From Cryptomeria japonica (Eukaryota > Streptophyta > Pinopsida > Cupressales > Cupressaceae): 64,000 bases of DNA. Below are positions 11,303-20,788 of the stretch, in pieces. The first letter of the stretch is position 1, and each line of letters opens with the position of its first letter. The notes under the pieces are model-generated. The model was given only the letters and a program-made list of their open reading frames with translations. It ran no database searches and was not told the origin of the DNA. The position numbers and the translations under genes are program-made. The stretch spans positions 376,293,392-376,357,391 of the forward strand of contig NC_081415.1 in assembly GCF_030272615.1 (NCBI RefSeq). Direction: 5' to 3'.

Positions 11303-12351
11303 TGTTGGTATTTTGGTATGGTTTTGTCATTGATGTCAACACCTACTAATACACCTACTTTGGAGATCTAGCAACATTCACTAGCAAGCAAGTAAACTGT
11401 GCAACAGTTACTGGTATATGGTTCACCGGCAGGATATATTGTTCACCGATACCTGGAATGATATGGAAGACACTTGGCAATGTTGAAGACATCATGTGGA
11501 CACTTTATTTTGAAGAAATAATCATTGGTATATTCATATTTGCATATTTGCTTTTACCGACAAATAGGTCTAGGTTATCTAGGGTTACACAGACAGGTTT
11601 ATCTTTTCCAGATCAGCATGGCACACTATGAAGATGATTTATTATTGATGTAAATGCATTAAGCTGACATGTTTAATCGGTTATTGCATCGAATATGTAA
11701 ACTATTTTATTGTAATATCTTGTAGAGCCGACCTACTAAAATTGGTCTTAGGGTATGGTATAAATGTAAGATCTTATTTGTAAGATCAAGTGTGGAATGC
11801 AAAAAAGATTTGAGTGAAGGTATATGCAAGATCAAGTAGAGGCATTCACGAAGACATCATCTGAAGGTGAAGTTAGGTTTTTGTAGAAGCATATGAGCAT
11901 TACACCAGTATTGAATTCAGCATATGAAGATGCGATTTTGTACAGTACATTCTTATTGGATTTAACCATCCAACTATAGTCAGTGTGACTCCCATTTGTG
12001 ATTGAGCAGTGAGCTCTAGGCTATTGGCCTTTCTGCATGTGCAGACCCCTCTTTGTACACTTACTATCTATAGTAGTATCATCTGATTGTGGGTAAGGAT
12101 TCCCACCGTGGTTTTTCCCCTTACAAGGTTTCCACGTACAAATATTGGTGTCATGTGTTGTGGATGACTTTGTGTTTATGTTTCATGCATTAATTCTTAC
12201 CAGTATGGCAATTTACTATTGACACTGTCTACCGGCATACTGAACTAGTTTACCGGTATTAAGCATTAAGTTGGTTAATAAGTTTTTGGTTTGAATTTTT
12301 TAGACAACTGATTCACCCCCCCCCCCTCTCAGTTGTCTCCGAGACCTAACA
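11303..12351 (+). repeat. 3' LTR of the Copia element
   Basis: Starts TGTTGGTATTTTGG right after the purine tract and ends CCTAACA, followed by the CAAAC duplication. A run of about a dozen C near 12316 is longer than in the left LTR, which looks like slippage. Confidence 0.95.
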
Positions 12352-12356
12352 CAAAC

Positions 12357-12419
12357 AAATAGATAACTGGCACAAGGAGTACTCACAGTTGATGAAGAGT
12401 AACTAGAGGAGGAGTAGTT
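12357..12419 (+). pseudogene. Region X, final coding piece
   Basis: With the Copia element and one CAAAC copy removed, the frame WSTTK at 5672 continues as QIDNWHKEYSQLMKSN and ends in a stop. This shows that the Copia inserted into a coding-like sequence. The protein is not recognised. Confidence 0.45.
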
Positions 12420-13709
12420 CTCACTGCTAGAATTTTGTTTGTTGCATTCTTTTTGTAGGTTTCCTTTTCAGGTGTATGCACTTTTGCCTCACATTCAACA
12501 TGTACCAACTAAGGACTGCACCACTTTTAGCACCATATTTTGAATTTTGGACAAGGATAGGAGTTTCAAAATGAAGACACATCAACCCCACTCCCTCTAG
12601 GCCTACGATATCAATCCCCAAAAATTGTTATCTCAATCTCCTTATCTCTCTCACTTTCAAAGTTGATTTTGTCTTGTACTTGAAAAGGATGCCTTTAGGC
12701 ATATTCTACTGTAAGTAATCAAATTTTGATTGTGTCCTATCAGCCTAAAGCTTGTTTTTCTCCCTTGTTCTATAAAAGGGAAAGTAAGACTAATAGGAAA
12801 GGATCCTGAAAATTTTGAGAAGTAGATTGTATTAGGTGCTAGTTCAAAAGATAATTGAAATTTTTTTCTTCGCGGATATGTTATGAACTGCTATTACAAT
12901 GTATCCAACTTTTTGAAAATCAATGATAGAAATCAGTTTCATGTTGTTTTCCATATTGTGTATAAGTGTTGCATGACTCTTTATGTTAAAAACATATGGA
13001 TTGTCTTCTCTAATGGAGAATGTGTATACTTGATAATAGGTCTCTTTTAATAAAAGAGGTAAAATTTAGTTTCAAGGTTACTGCAATGAATATGTATTTT
13101 AATGAGATATAACATGTACTAATTTCAGGTTACATAACATACAAGGTATGAAATGTTTGGTGAAGAGATTTTATTTGGTGATATATTGTGGTTTTTATGA
13201 TTTATCTGCAGTTAGACTCTATTCCCAGTGGGATAAACACTTATCTCTTTTCTCATTTGCTTTAGGGTCATTGATAAATCAAATATCATTTCCTTTCTAT
13301 TTGTAGGAGTAGGAGTAGAGTTAGTTTATGTTCTCAGTAGCTTGTAGGGTAAATGGGATTATGCAATAGTTAAATCAAACACAAAACATCCATCATTACA
13401 CACCTGATAACTATCCACTTTGAATAGGCCTATTGTTTAGTTTGTCATGTGTTTATCATTTTCAAACCTGCAATAGGAATACTTGCCTAAGTTTAGTGGA
13501 GCTCGAAGAGTAGAAGGCTTGTATAGCCTTGTTTGTTACATTTTATTTTCTTTAGTCTATTGATAGTGTTGATTACATGTTCTAGATTACCAGTCTCATA
13601 GTCTAGTATTGTGTGTCTCCTTAGGACTAAAGGTAGAAAGAAAAATCACTAATACAACCTTTAACTAAAGGCTTAAATTTTCTTGCAATTGATCCTCATA
13701 CTGTGCTTT
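12420..13709. other. No recognised feature
   Basis: AT-rich sequence with scattered short ORFs and no family motif. A TATA-like CTATAAAAGGG occurs near 12770. It may include the 3' flank of region X and the left limit of Gypsy remnant K, but no boundary is visible. Confidence 0.4.
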
Positions 13710-14220
13710 CTATGATACCTTATCATGATTAGAAATACATGTGATTATGTAGTCTTCATGCTTAATATCAATTTCCTTACTAGTTGTTATAGACATGAGG
13801 TTTAATATGTTTCTTGCATTCACAATCATCTTCAAATTCCCTGTGTTTACAATAGATCTATCATTCTTCATGCGATGAGCTCTTACAATGTATTCAATTT
13901 GATCTTTAAAAAAATGATACCTTTTATGTTCCCTATAGAAAATAGCCTTTTTGTCATAAAAGTAAGGACTTACTAAAACCATTCCTCATATGTCAAGTGG
14001 AATTACATCCAACTCTACCTCATCTACAAACTTGAATGTGATTGCAAATTGGAATTTACATTGTCTCAACACATGCAACCAAGAATTGTCATGCACCCAA
14101 CCTAATGTAAATGTTTTTGGATGAGGTTTTGTGTTTAATCCCAATTGCTTAATAACTTATTTAGAGATTAAGTTCACATGTGATCCATTATCTATGAGTG
14201 TATCAATATTACTCTATTTT
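13710..14220 (-). pseudogene. Gypsy remnant K: protease and linker to RT
   Basis: On the minus strand the protease active site reads TLIDNGSHVNLIS (about 14175-14213), followed by VDEVELDVIPLDI, a stop, then MVLVSPYFYDKKAIFYREHK and IEYIVRAHR (13982 down to 13710). A PLDxxGxVLxSPYxYDxxAIFYR-type block followed by EYIVRAHR is typical of the region after protease in plant Gypsy elements. The RT that should follow is absent, so K is truncated near 13700. Confidence 0.75.
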
Positions 14221-15054
14221 GTGATAGTCCTTACATGAAACAATTCGTTCCTTTTTTTTTAACAAGGACCTCATATACTTTAAAGAAGAATCATGGGAGC
14301 TCGTACTGGCAACAAGAATGATAGCTTTTATACCCACAACATCTATCTTGGTTTCATCATTGGAGTCTAATCCAAGGTCCAATAGCTATGGTATTTTGCT
14401 TACCCTTTTGATCCTTGAACCACTTTGTTTTTTGATCAGGATGCAATTTTGAACATTTTTCATCCACATGCCCTTTCTTTTTGCAGTGTGATCAATAAGG
14501 CTTTTCCTCTTCTTTATTTAAGGAAGTTGTCCACTGCATTTTCTCCTTCTATTTCTTGCTTCCTTTTTGCTTAATGGATTCCATTAAGAAACTGTCATGG
14601 CTATTCTTCATGTTTATTTCAAAATGAATGGCTTGCACACTAAATTCGTCAAGGATAGTTGGATTGAACACAAGTATTGTATGCCTCAAATTTTCACATA
14701 ATCCACCTATGTACTTCAACAAATTTTCTTGTGTGTATAATGGAATGCCCAAAATTAAAGCTATTTTCCTAAATTCCTATGTATATTATTGTATACTTTG
14801 TCCTTTCTCTTTCCTTAATAATTGTCAATTCATTACTGGGTGTTGCATGTGGCCTAATGGATAAAATTGTTTCTTAAGTGTAGCTATAAACTCAAACCAA
14901 GAAGAAATAATTATACCATGTCGACTAAGATCTTCCTAAGTTTTTCTCTCCACCAAATTAGGGTTGTGCCTCACAAGTGAAGAGTGGCTAATTGGATCTT
15001 TGAAGTATCATCAATAAACTTATAAATACTATAATAAACTTCAATTTTCTTTAT
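14221..15054 (-). pseudogene. Gypsy remnant K: gag C-terminal half
   Basis: Minus-strand frames give SSWFEFIATLKKQFYPLGHM, EFRKIALILGIPLYTQENLL, KYIGGLCENLRHTILVFNP and a zinc knuckle, SHCKKKGHVDEKCSKLHPD, near 14440-14500. This is Gypsy gag followed by a CCHC knuckle whose first Cys is now a TGA stop. Several stops and shifts are present. The N-terminal part lies at 28291-28640, on the other side of element E3. Confidence 0.8.
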
Positions 15055-15569
15055 CCAATTGTAGCGTCGTAAATTGTACGCACTTGCTAGGGTGGTACAA
15101 TTTCACACCTAGTTTAGCACCCGCCTTGGGGCATTTTGCATTTTGAATTGCATTTCCCCTTTAGCACTTAATTAATCAAATTAATTAGGTTTAAGGTCTT
15201 ATTTCATCATCTTCCAGTTGGGCCCTTTAATTAAAGTGTGCCCCTTTCATTTTATTCCTCCAATACATCATTTAATCAAAAACCCTAATTAGGTCCTATT
15301 TTGAACTTGGGGGCTTGATTTTGGGGGTCAAAACATCTTGAAATCAGCTGTAACTTTGGGATTCTCTCTAAAATCATCATATCCGACGGCCCTGAAAATT
15401 TGGTGAAAAGTTGTCAGGACCATGGCGCCCGGAGTGCACATGGTCCCGACATTTTTCTCAAAATTTTAGGAGCGCAATCCAATCATAAAATAAAGCTTAA
15501 TCCCAAGAAATTGGCGGGAGATTCAATCTCTAGGTCGGCCAAAAGTTGAAATTAAGACCTAGGGTTTCA

Positions 15570-15577
15570 TATATAAG
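15570..15577 (+). promoter_or_regulatory. TATA box in the E3 5' LTR
   Basis: TATATAAG followed by a CT-rich stretch (CTCTCTTTCTTC), the expected setting for a plant core promoter. The same box is at 27172-27179 in the right LTR. It probably marks the U3/R junction region. Confidence 0.65.
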
Positions 15578-16194
15578 AGCTCTCTTTCTTCATTTGAAAG
15601 GATCCAGAATTTTGGTTTCAAGGGCCTTCAACGCAGTGAAAGAGAAGATCTTTAAAGACTTCAACAACATTCAAACATCCATCCATCAAGCATTCATCAA
15701 TTTCATCCATCCATTTAGGGCTTTGAAGACATTGAAGAGCAATAGGGGATTACCGACTAAAGATTGTCTTGTACCCTCCCTTGGGGTTGGGTATGATTTC
15801 ATGTTTTTTTCATGTCTTGGCATAAGCCTCATTATATCATTTGTATTCATGCTTTAGATCACTTTTCATCTTGATTTGGAGCATTTACATTATCATTTAT
15901 AGGCAATTAGGGTTTACTTTCTAAGTTGCTCTAGTTTGCTTACTTTCATTTTAGGATCTTGCACACACACAAGGTCTGCACACACAACTTTTATTATACA
16001 ACTTGGCTATTCATGGAGGTGGAAATCACCAAAGTGGAGGTTTGACTAAGGCAAAACCCTATATAGCCGCCCAACACACCTTTTCAGATATAAGTGCAGA
16101 TTTCCGAATCCGAAGGACACCGCAAGTTGCAGATCCGACGGAAGCGGACTGAGACAGAACTTCACACCAAATTCCAACCCAGAAAGCTAGGACA

Positions 16195-16283
16195 AGGGCA
16201 TGGGGAACCCTGGTCCTGCTAGGACAGGGGCACTGGGTGCCCTGGTCCCTGGGACAAGGGCGCTGGGTGCCCTGGTCCTTGTC
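16195..16283 (+). repeat. Three GC-rich near-palindromic repeats in the E3 LTR
   Basis: Three units built on GGACAGGGGC, then TGGGTGCCCTGGTCC, follow each other at roughly 30-35 bp. Each unit is close to its own reverse complement and can form a hairpin of about 12 bp. The same block is in the right LTR (about 27791-27885). It lies between the TATA box and the LTR end, so it should be in the transcript leader. Confidence 0.8.
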
Positions 16284-16685
16284 CGTTTCAGTGAATTTTA
16301 GCAGTTTCAGAGGTAGCAACTTCAGTATTTCAGGCTTCCGGCTTCAACGGCAGATCTTGCAGAATCAAATCCATTCAAGGTACACATTTACATTTCTCCT
16401 CTTATCCTTACAATTCTTCATCATTAAATCTCAATTCTACAATCTTGTGCTCAAAGTTACTAGTTCATACTTACACTTTAGGGTCAATAGTTGAACTTGC
16501 ATCATTCTATCTTTCATTTTCAACAAAGGAATAGAAATCCTAATAGGTAGCCCGTGGCTCTCTCTTCCACAAAAAGAAGTAGCCAATTGTGTGATACCTC
16601 TAGGCTCTTTCATATTCCACAAGTGTGTGATTGAAAGTGAGATTAGGGCATGTTTGCTTAGTGTCACTTTTTCCCCTACACATTT

Positions 16686-16703
16686 TGGTGAACCCGACGT
16701 GAA
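16686..16703 (+). other. Primer binding site candidate of E3
   Basis: TGGTGAACCCGACGTGAA starts four bases after the LTR end. It begins with TGG as required for pairing with tRNA CCA. I could not assign the tRNA. Confidence 0.65.
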
Positions 16704-17016
16704 TTCCAATCTTATCTAATTCTGATTTATGTTTTCAAATTTGAGTGTTTATGCTATTTCAAATTCAAATTTGTATTTACAAGTTTTAATTTCTTGCAAG
16801 ATTAAAAAATTTAGAGGAAATTTTTGCTAAAACCCTAATTTTGTTGAACTTGTGGATAGCTTAATTGGGATCAATAATTTCAAATATGATTTAGGAACTC
16901 ATTTGAATCATAAATTTCATTTTCTAAATCTACATTCTAAGTTCTTGCATTGGTTAAAATTAAACATTTCCTTCTATTTTGCATGTGTTATCATTTGAAA
17001 GAGGAAAATTGTTGTC

Positions 17017-18948
17017 ATGATGCATTCATTTCATAGATGTGATAATGGGTTAGCTTCCCTTGTTTCAATTTTTCCTTCTCCTAAAGAACCTCCCCCCATC
17101 TATAACAACATTTTAGTGCCTAAAAGAGTTGCTACCAATCCCTTTGAGACTCTCCCATTCTCTAAGGATGAAGACTTTAAGAGTGATCTTGACAATTCTC
17201 CTAAAATGTGCCCTTCCTATTTAGCTATCCTAGAGGAAGAGAATGATATCATAAACACCTTTCTTAATGTTACTTCACCTTCCCTACATGATGCCTCTCT
17301 AAGTGAAAAGGTATTGATGGACATTGACTTATTTTCTCCTAAAGTTGGTCCTTCCAATGGGGGCATGTTAGTGCAACAAGAGGTTATGAACACTTCTTTC
17401 AAAGATCTCCTTCCTAAGCATGAATCTTTGGAGAAATATGTTCATGTTCCTCCTAAAACACACTCCCTTCATGAGGATCCTTTGGTGCAAGAAGATGACA
17501 TTATCCCTACATTTCCTAGTGATGGCATTTCCTTTTCCAACAAAATTCCCACGAGAGATGATGAATTAATGATAAATGCTTACCCTTCTCCTAAAGTTGG
17601 TCTTACCCATAAGCATCCCTTAGAGAAAGAATATGAAATAATAAGCAATTTCCTTAATTCTCTCTCCCCTAAAGATCATATTGAACATATTTTGAGGAAA
17701 GAGGATGAGTTTAACACATCTATTGATGCTCTCCCTCCCAAGGATGAGGAATTAATAAACAATGTTATCTTCTCTCCCGAAATTGACAATACTTCAAACA
17801 TTCCTTTCAACAACCTCACTATTTGGGATGAACAATTAGAAGAAGGTGTAGATTATTCTCTACCCCGTGAGAGAACCCTAGCCAGAGGGGATGAAATCAA
17901 GATTGAAAACTCCCTTGATAGTTTCTCACCTTCCTTGAATCTCAATTATTCTCCCTCTAAAAATAAAGCATCTCCCTCTCCTCAACTTGGTTCTACTCAT
18001 AAAGATGCCCTAGTTCAAAGCAAGATGGTTAACATCTCTTTCAAAGATCTCCCTCTCAAAAGTGAGACTTTAGAGATTAATGTTGATCCTTCTCCTAGAG
18101 AGTTTATTCCCCATGTAGATCCTTTGATGATAGAGGATGATACGACCCTTCCTAGTATTACTCTTCCTACTAGAACATCAATGCCTACCCCTTGTTTCTC
18201 TCCTAAAATTGATTTAATCTGTGATAAGATTTTAGTGCAAGAGAATACTATCAATAATTCTTCCAACACTTTTGTTCATTCCTCTAAACCATCCTCAATC
18301 AATTTGATACATGTAAATGAAACACCTAACAAACCTCTCTTCACTGTCCAAGGTGCTTGTCCTTCTCAAAATTCTCAACCTTTAAATAAGCCTATCTTTC
18401 AAGGTGGTTATGCTAATGATTCTTTTTGCACTCCTAAGAAACCTATTATTACTGTGCAAGGAGGTTATTCTACTAAGAGCCCTTATGAGTATGCTAAGCA
18501 ACTGACTAGAGAGAGTTATAATGCGGTTGCTCATACCTATAACACAAGAAACAATAGGCAACCTAATCCTCCTCCAGTTATCCCAACTTCACTTCCTCCT
18601 TCCCAACCTATTCTTCCTCAAGCTCCTCGTATTTCACAAATGCTTAGTAAGGACTATGATCTTATTGAACAACTTAAAACTACTCTAGCAAAGATTTCTA
18701 TTTGGGATTTAGTTCAAACTTCACCTGCCTATCATGGGATGTTACAAGATGCCTTAAAAAATTTAGATGTCCCACCTGCAGTGACACCTAATAATAATAA
18801 TAATAACATGGCTTCCCTGATTGATTCTACAAGCAAACCCAAAGCTCAAATTGTGTTCACACAAGATGAGTTACCTTCTCATGAAATTCAAAATCAATAT
18901 GATCCTCTTATGATTGTAGTTATTATCAATGAAAGTGCTATAAGATGA
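17017..18948 (+). CDS. E3 gag-position ORF with internal repeats, unknown function
   Basis: A 643-residue open frame rich in Ser, Pro, Asp and Lys. It has no gag fold or zinc knuckle that I can see. A unit of about 55 residues occurs twice clearly (residues about 107-161 and 321-375), with the pattern SPKVG, LVQ, NTSFKDLLPK, LE, HEDPLVQEDD, and more weakly elsewhere. Near residue 547 the block YDLIEQLKTTLAKISIWDLV matches a block in the Tat element (YSVVEQLKRTNAQISIFELL, about 40820-40866), which in both elements lies before the protease. The frame ends at TGA 18946-18948, three codons before the protease active site, in the same frame. It may have been one long gag-protease protein. Confidence 0.75.
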   Translation: MMHSFHRCDNGLASLVSIFPSPKEPPPIYNNILVPKRVATNPFETLPFSKDEDFKSDLDNSPKMCPSYLAILEEENDIINTFLNVTSPSLHDASLSEKVLMDIDLFSPKVGPSNGGMLVQQEVMNTSFKDLLPKHESLEKYVHVPPKTHSLHEDPLVQEDDIIPTFPSDGISFSNKIPTRDDELMINAYPSPKVGLTHKHPLEKEYEIISNFLNSLSPKDHIEHILRKEDEFNTSIDALPPKDEELINNVIFSPEIDNTSNIPFNNLTIWDEQLEEGVDYSLPRERTLARGDEIKIENSLDSFSPSLNLNYSPSKNKASPSPQLGSTHKDALVQSKMVNISFKDLPLKSETLEINVDPSPREFIPHVDPLMIEDDTTLPSITLPTRTSMPTPCFSPKIDLICDKILVQENTINNSSNTFVHSSKPSSINLIHVNETPNKPLFTVQGACPSQNSQPLNKPIFQGGYANDSFCTPKKPIITVQGGYSTKSPYEYAKQLTRESYNAVAHTYNTRNNRQPNPPPVIPTSLPPSQPILPQAPRISQMLSKDYDLIEQLKTTLAKISIWDLVQTSPAYHGMLQDALKNLDVPPAVTPNNNNNNMASLIDSTSKPKAQIVFTQDELPSHEIQNQYDPLMIVVIINESAIR

Positions 18949-20208
18949 ACCCTTGTGGACAATGGATCTAGCCTTAATGTTTGTAGTATTGATTTATTGG
19001 ACAAGCTTAATGTGGATCATTCTCTCATTAAACATTCTTCTATTTCTATTCGAGGCTTTTATAATGTTGGTAAAGAATGTTTGGGTATCATAACCTTACC
19101 TATTACAGTAGGTCCTGTTACTTTACCTACACCTATTCATGTCATCTCTGGTAATTTGACTTACAATCTTCTATTAGGGAGACCTTGGCTTCATAGTATG
19201 CAAGTTGTCCCCTCAACTTTGCATGGGCGAGTCAAATTCATTTATGACAATATAACATACACCTTGCTAGCTGATACTAATCTTCAAGAACCATTACGAA
19301 CTGGATCTTCTTGTTCAACTACTTCCAATCCTTCTACCACTTCAAATGCATCTACTTCCTTTAAGGATTTTGTCCCCTCTAGTACTCTTGATCCTTCTAC
19401 TCAATCAAAATCTTCTCCCAAAGATATCTTTTCTCCTAAAAAGGCTCTCTTAGATGATGATTGGGGATCTTTAGACTTTAACCCTACTTTTGTAGGAGAA
19501 TATAGAGTGCCTAAGATTGAGAAGGGAAACTCTAAGGAAGAAACTAAAGAGAAGCCCACTTTGTCTAAGCAATTCAGTAACAACTTTGTGCCTACCTCCG
19601 ATTCAAATAACTCTTCAACATCTTCCTCTAATACAAATAGCACTGAGACCTATGGGGCATCACCATCTCTCTCTGATTTAGCATCCCTTTATGGTCGTGG
19701 TTTTCACATTTTGGCTAAGAGTGGCTATAGTGGAAATGGTTGTGGCACAAATGAACAAGGAATTAAAGTTCCTTTAGAACATAACATGCATGAATATTCA
19801 TTTGGACTTGGATATAATCTTTCTAAGCCCACCAAAGCATCTAAAAGACCATCTCTCAATGTGAATGCTATATTTAGTAGTGATGATGATCTCACTTCAA
19901 CTAAATCATCTTCTACTTCTATCAACTCTCATTCCCCTCATAAGGAAATCTTGGCGATGAACAAATCTCTTTATGAATCCCCTCAAATTTCTAAATCCAC
20001 TTATGAATCTTTATCTCCTATTCATCATAAAGTCCTTTCCTCCAAGGATAAGGCTCTAATAAATTACACTCATCCCTCTTCTAAGATTTCTTGTGACTTT
20101 TCTTCTTCAATTTTTATCATTTTATACATGTTTTTGATCTCACTTATAGCTGACCATTTAGCATGTCATATTCAAATACCTCATTCAATCTATCATGTCT
20201 TTAAATAA
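18949..20208 (+). CDS. E3 aspartic protease and G-patch region
   Basis: It continues the frame of the previous ORF after one TGA. The retropepsin motif is LVDNGSSLNVC (Asp at 18958), with the distal block YNLLLGRPWLHSMQVVPSTL, as in Tat elements (compare 41090-41360). Downstream, around 19680-19830, SLYGRGFHILAKSGYSGNGC, then GLGYNLSKP, resembles a G-patch, an RNA-binding module also seen after the protease in the Tat copy here. The rest is Ser-rich and low in complexity. The Asp and flanking residues are intact, so the protease fold could be functional. No polymerase follows. There is no ATG near the start, which suggests it was made as a fusion with the upstream ORF. Confidence 0.85.
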   Translation, partial: TLVDNGSSLNVCSIDLLDKLNVDHSLIKHSSISIRGFYNVGKECLGIITLPITVGPVTLPTPIHVISGNLTYNLLLGRPWLHSMQVVPSTLHGRVKFIYDNITYTLLADTNLQEPLRTGSSCSTTSNPSTTSNASTSFKDFVPSSTLDPSTQSKSSPKDIFSPKKALLDDDWGSLDFNPTFVGEYRVPKIEKGNSKEETKEKPTLSKQFSNNFVPTSDSNNSSTSSSNTNSTETYGASPSLSDLASLYGRGFHILAKSGYSGNGCGTNEQGIKVPLEHNMHEYSFGLGYNLSKPTKASKRPSLNVNAIFSSDDDLTSTKSSSTSINSHSPHKEILAMNKSLYESPQISKSTYESLSPIHHKVLSSKDKALINYTHPSSKISCDFSSSIFIILYMFLISLIADHLACHIQIPHSIYHVFK

Positions 20209-20788
20209 CATTAATGGCTATTATGTTGCTCATCATTATGTGACATTGGTAGCTCATTTACTGGGGGCTCATTGTCATTCATGATGGTACAATTTCAAGT
20301 GCAATCATATTTTTGAAGCAACATAATAGCCTAATTTTCTATGTTATCTCTTGTTCCTATGGGGACAAGAGTGATTTCATACATCTCTTCTTTTTATGGT
20401 TAAAATTTCCCTTTGGGGTAATAGTGTGGAAATATTGATCATCTTTTCTTTAGAATCCTCTTTTCCTAGATATGGGAGAAGATGTGTATTCTCTTTCTTA
20501 TCCTACCCACTTCTTGTGAGGAGCATTTTACATACACTAATGTCTTGCTTGCATAAACTCATGTGAGTATGTAGTACATTTTGCTTATGTCTAAATCTCT
20601 CCCTAGAAGATTGTGTAAGTCCTTCTCATTGTCCTTATCCTTGGGAGGCAATGATCTTTCCTTATTTTTATCTAAGGATCCACTTTTTCCTATTTCGTGG
20701 ATGATGTGAACTTTATTACTTGATGTTATTCCTTGTATGCATTTGTTGTTGTTTGTTCAAGGATTCTCTCTTACAAGAGGTGTAAGTC
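20209..20788 (+). other. E3 non-coding region with a 15-bp inverted repeat
   Basis: GGCTATTATGTTGCT (20216-20230) is the exact reverse complement of 20317-20331, with an 86-nt loop. It starts 8 bp after the ORF stop. Nothing else is recognised up to the insertion at 20789. Confidence 0.6.

Larger units (their letters stand above)
5673..12351 (+). mobile_element. Ty1/Copia LTR retrotransposon, nearly complete
   Basis: Two LTRs of 1050 and 1049 bp bound a gag-protease-integrase-RT-RNase H region in Copia order. The exact 5-bp duplication CAAAC lies at 5668-5672 and 12352-12356. A tRNA-iMet primer site follows the left LTR and a purine tract (AAAGGGGGAGA) precedes the right one. The coding part is broken by stops at 8124 and 8364, a frameshift near 8905, and stops at 9023 and 9167, so this copy is not autonomous. 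The LTRs differ at many sites, several of them C/T or G/A. It sits in region X. Lineage within Copia is not certain; the repeated purine tracts recall Sireviruses. Confidence 0.97.
15060..16682 (+). repeat. 5' LTR of element E3
   Basis: TGTAGCGTCG to CCCCTACACA. It contains a 9-bp perfect stem (AAATTGTAC at 15071-15079, GTACAATTT at 15095-15103) with a 15-nt loop near the 5' end, a TATA box, and a GC-rich repeat block (16195-16283). The open frame at 15546-15857 lies inside the LTR, is shortened in the right LTR and is probably fortuitous. Confidence 0.95.

Noticed and set aside
12420..13709. Possible host gene exons
   Set aside because: No long frame, no splice-site pattern and no protein motif could be supported.
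15546..15857. A 103-codon ORF in the E3 LTR, with a shorter form in the other LTR
   Set aside because: It lies across the expected transcription start, is not kept at full length in the right LTR and has no recognisable domain.
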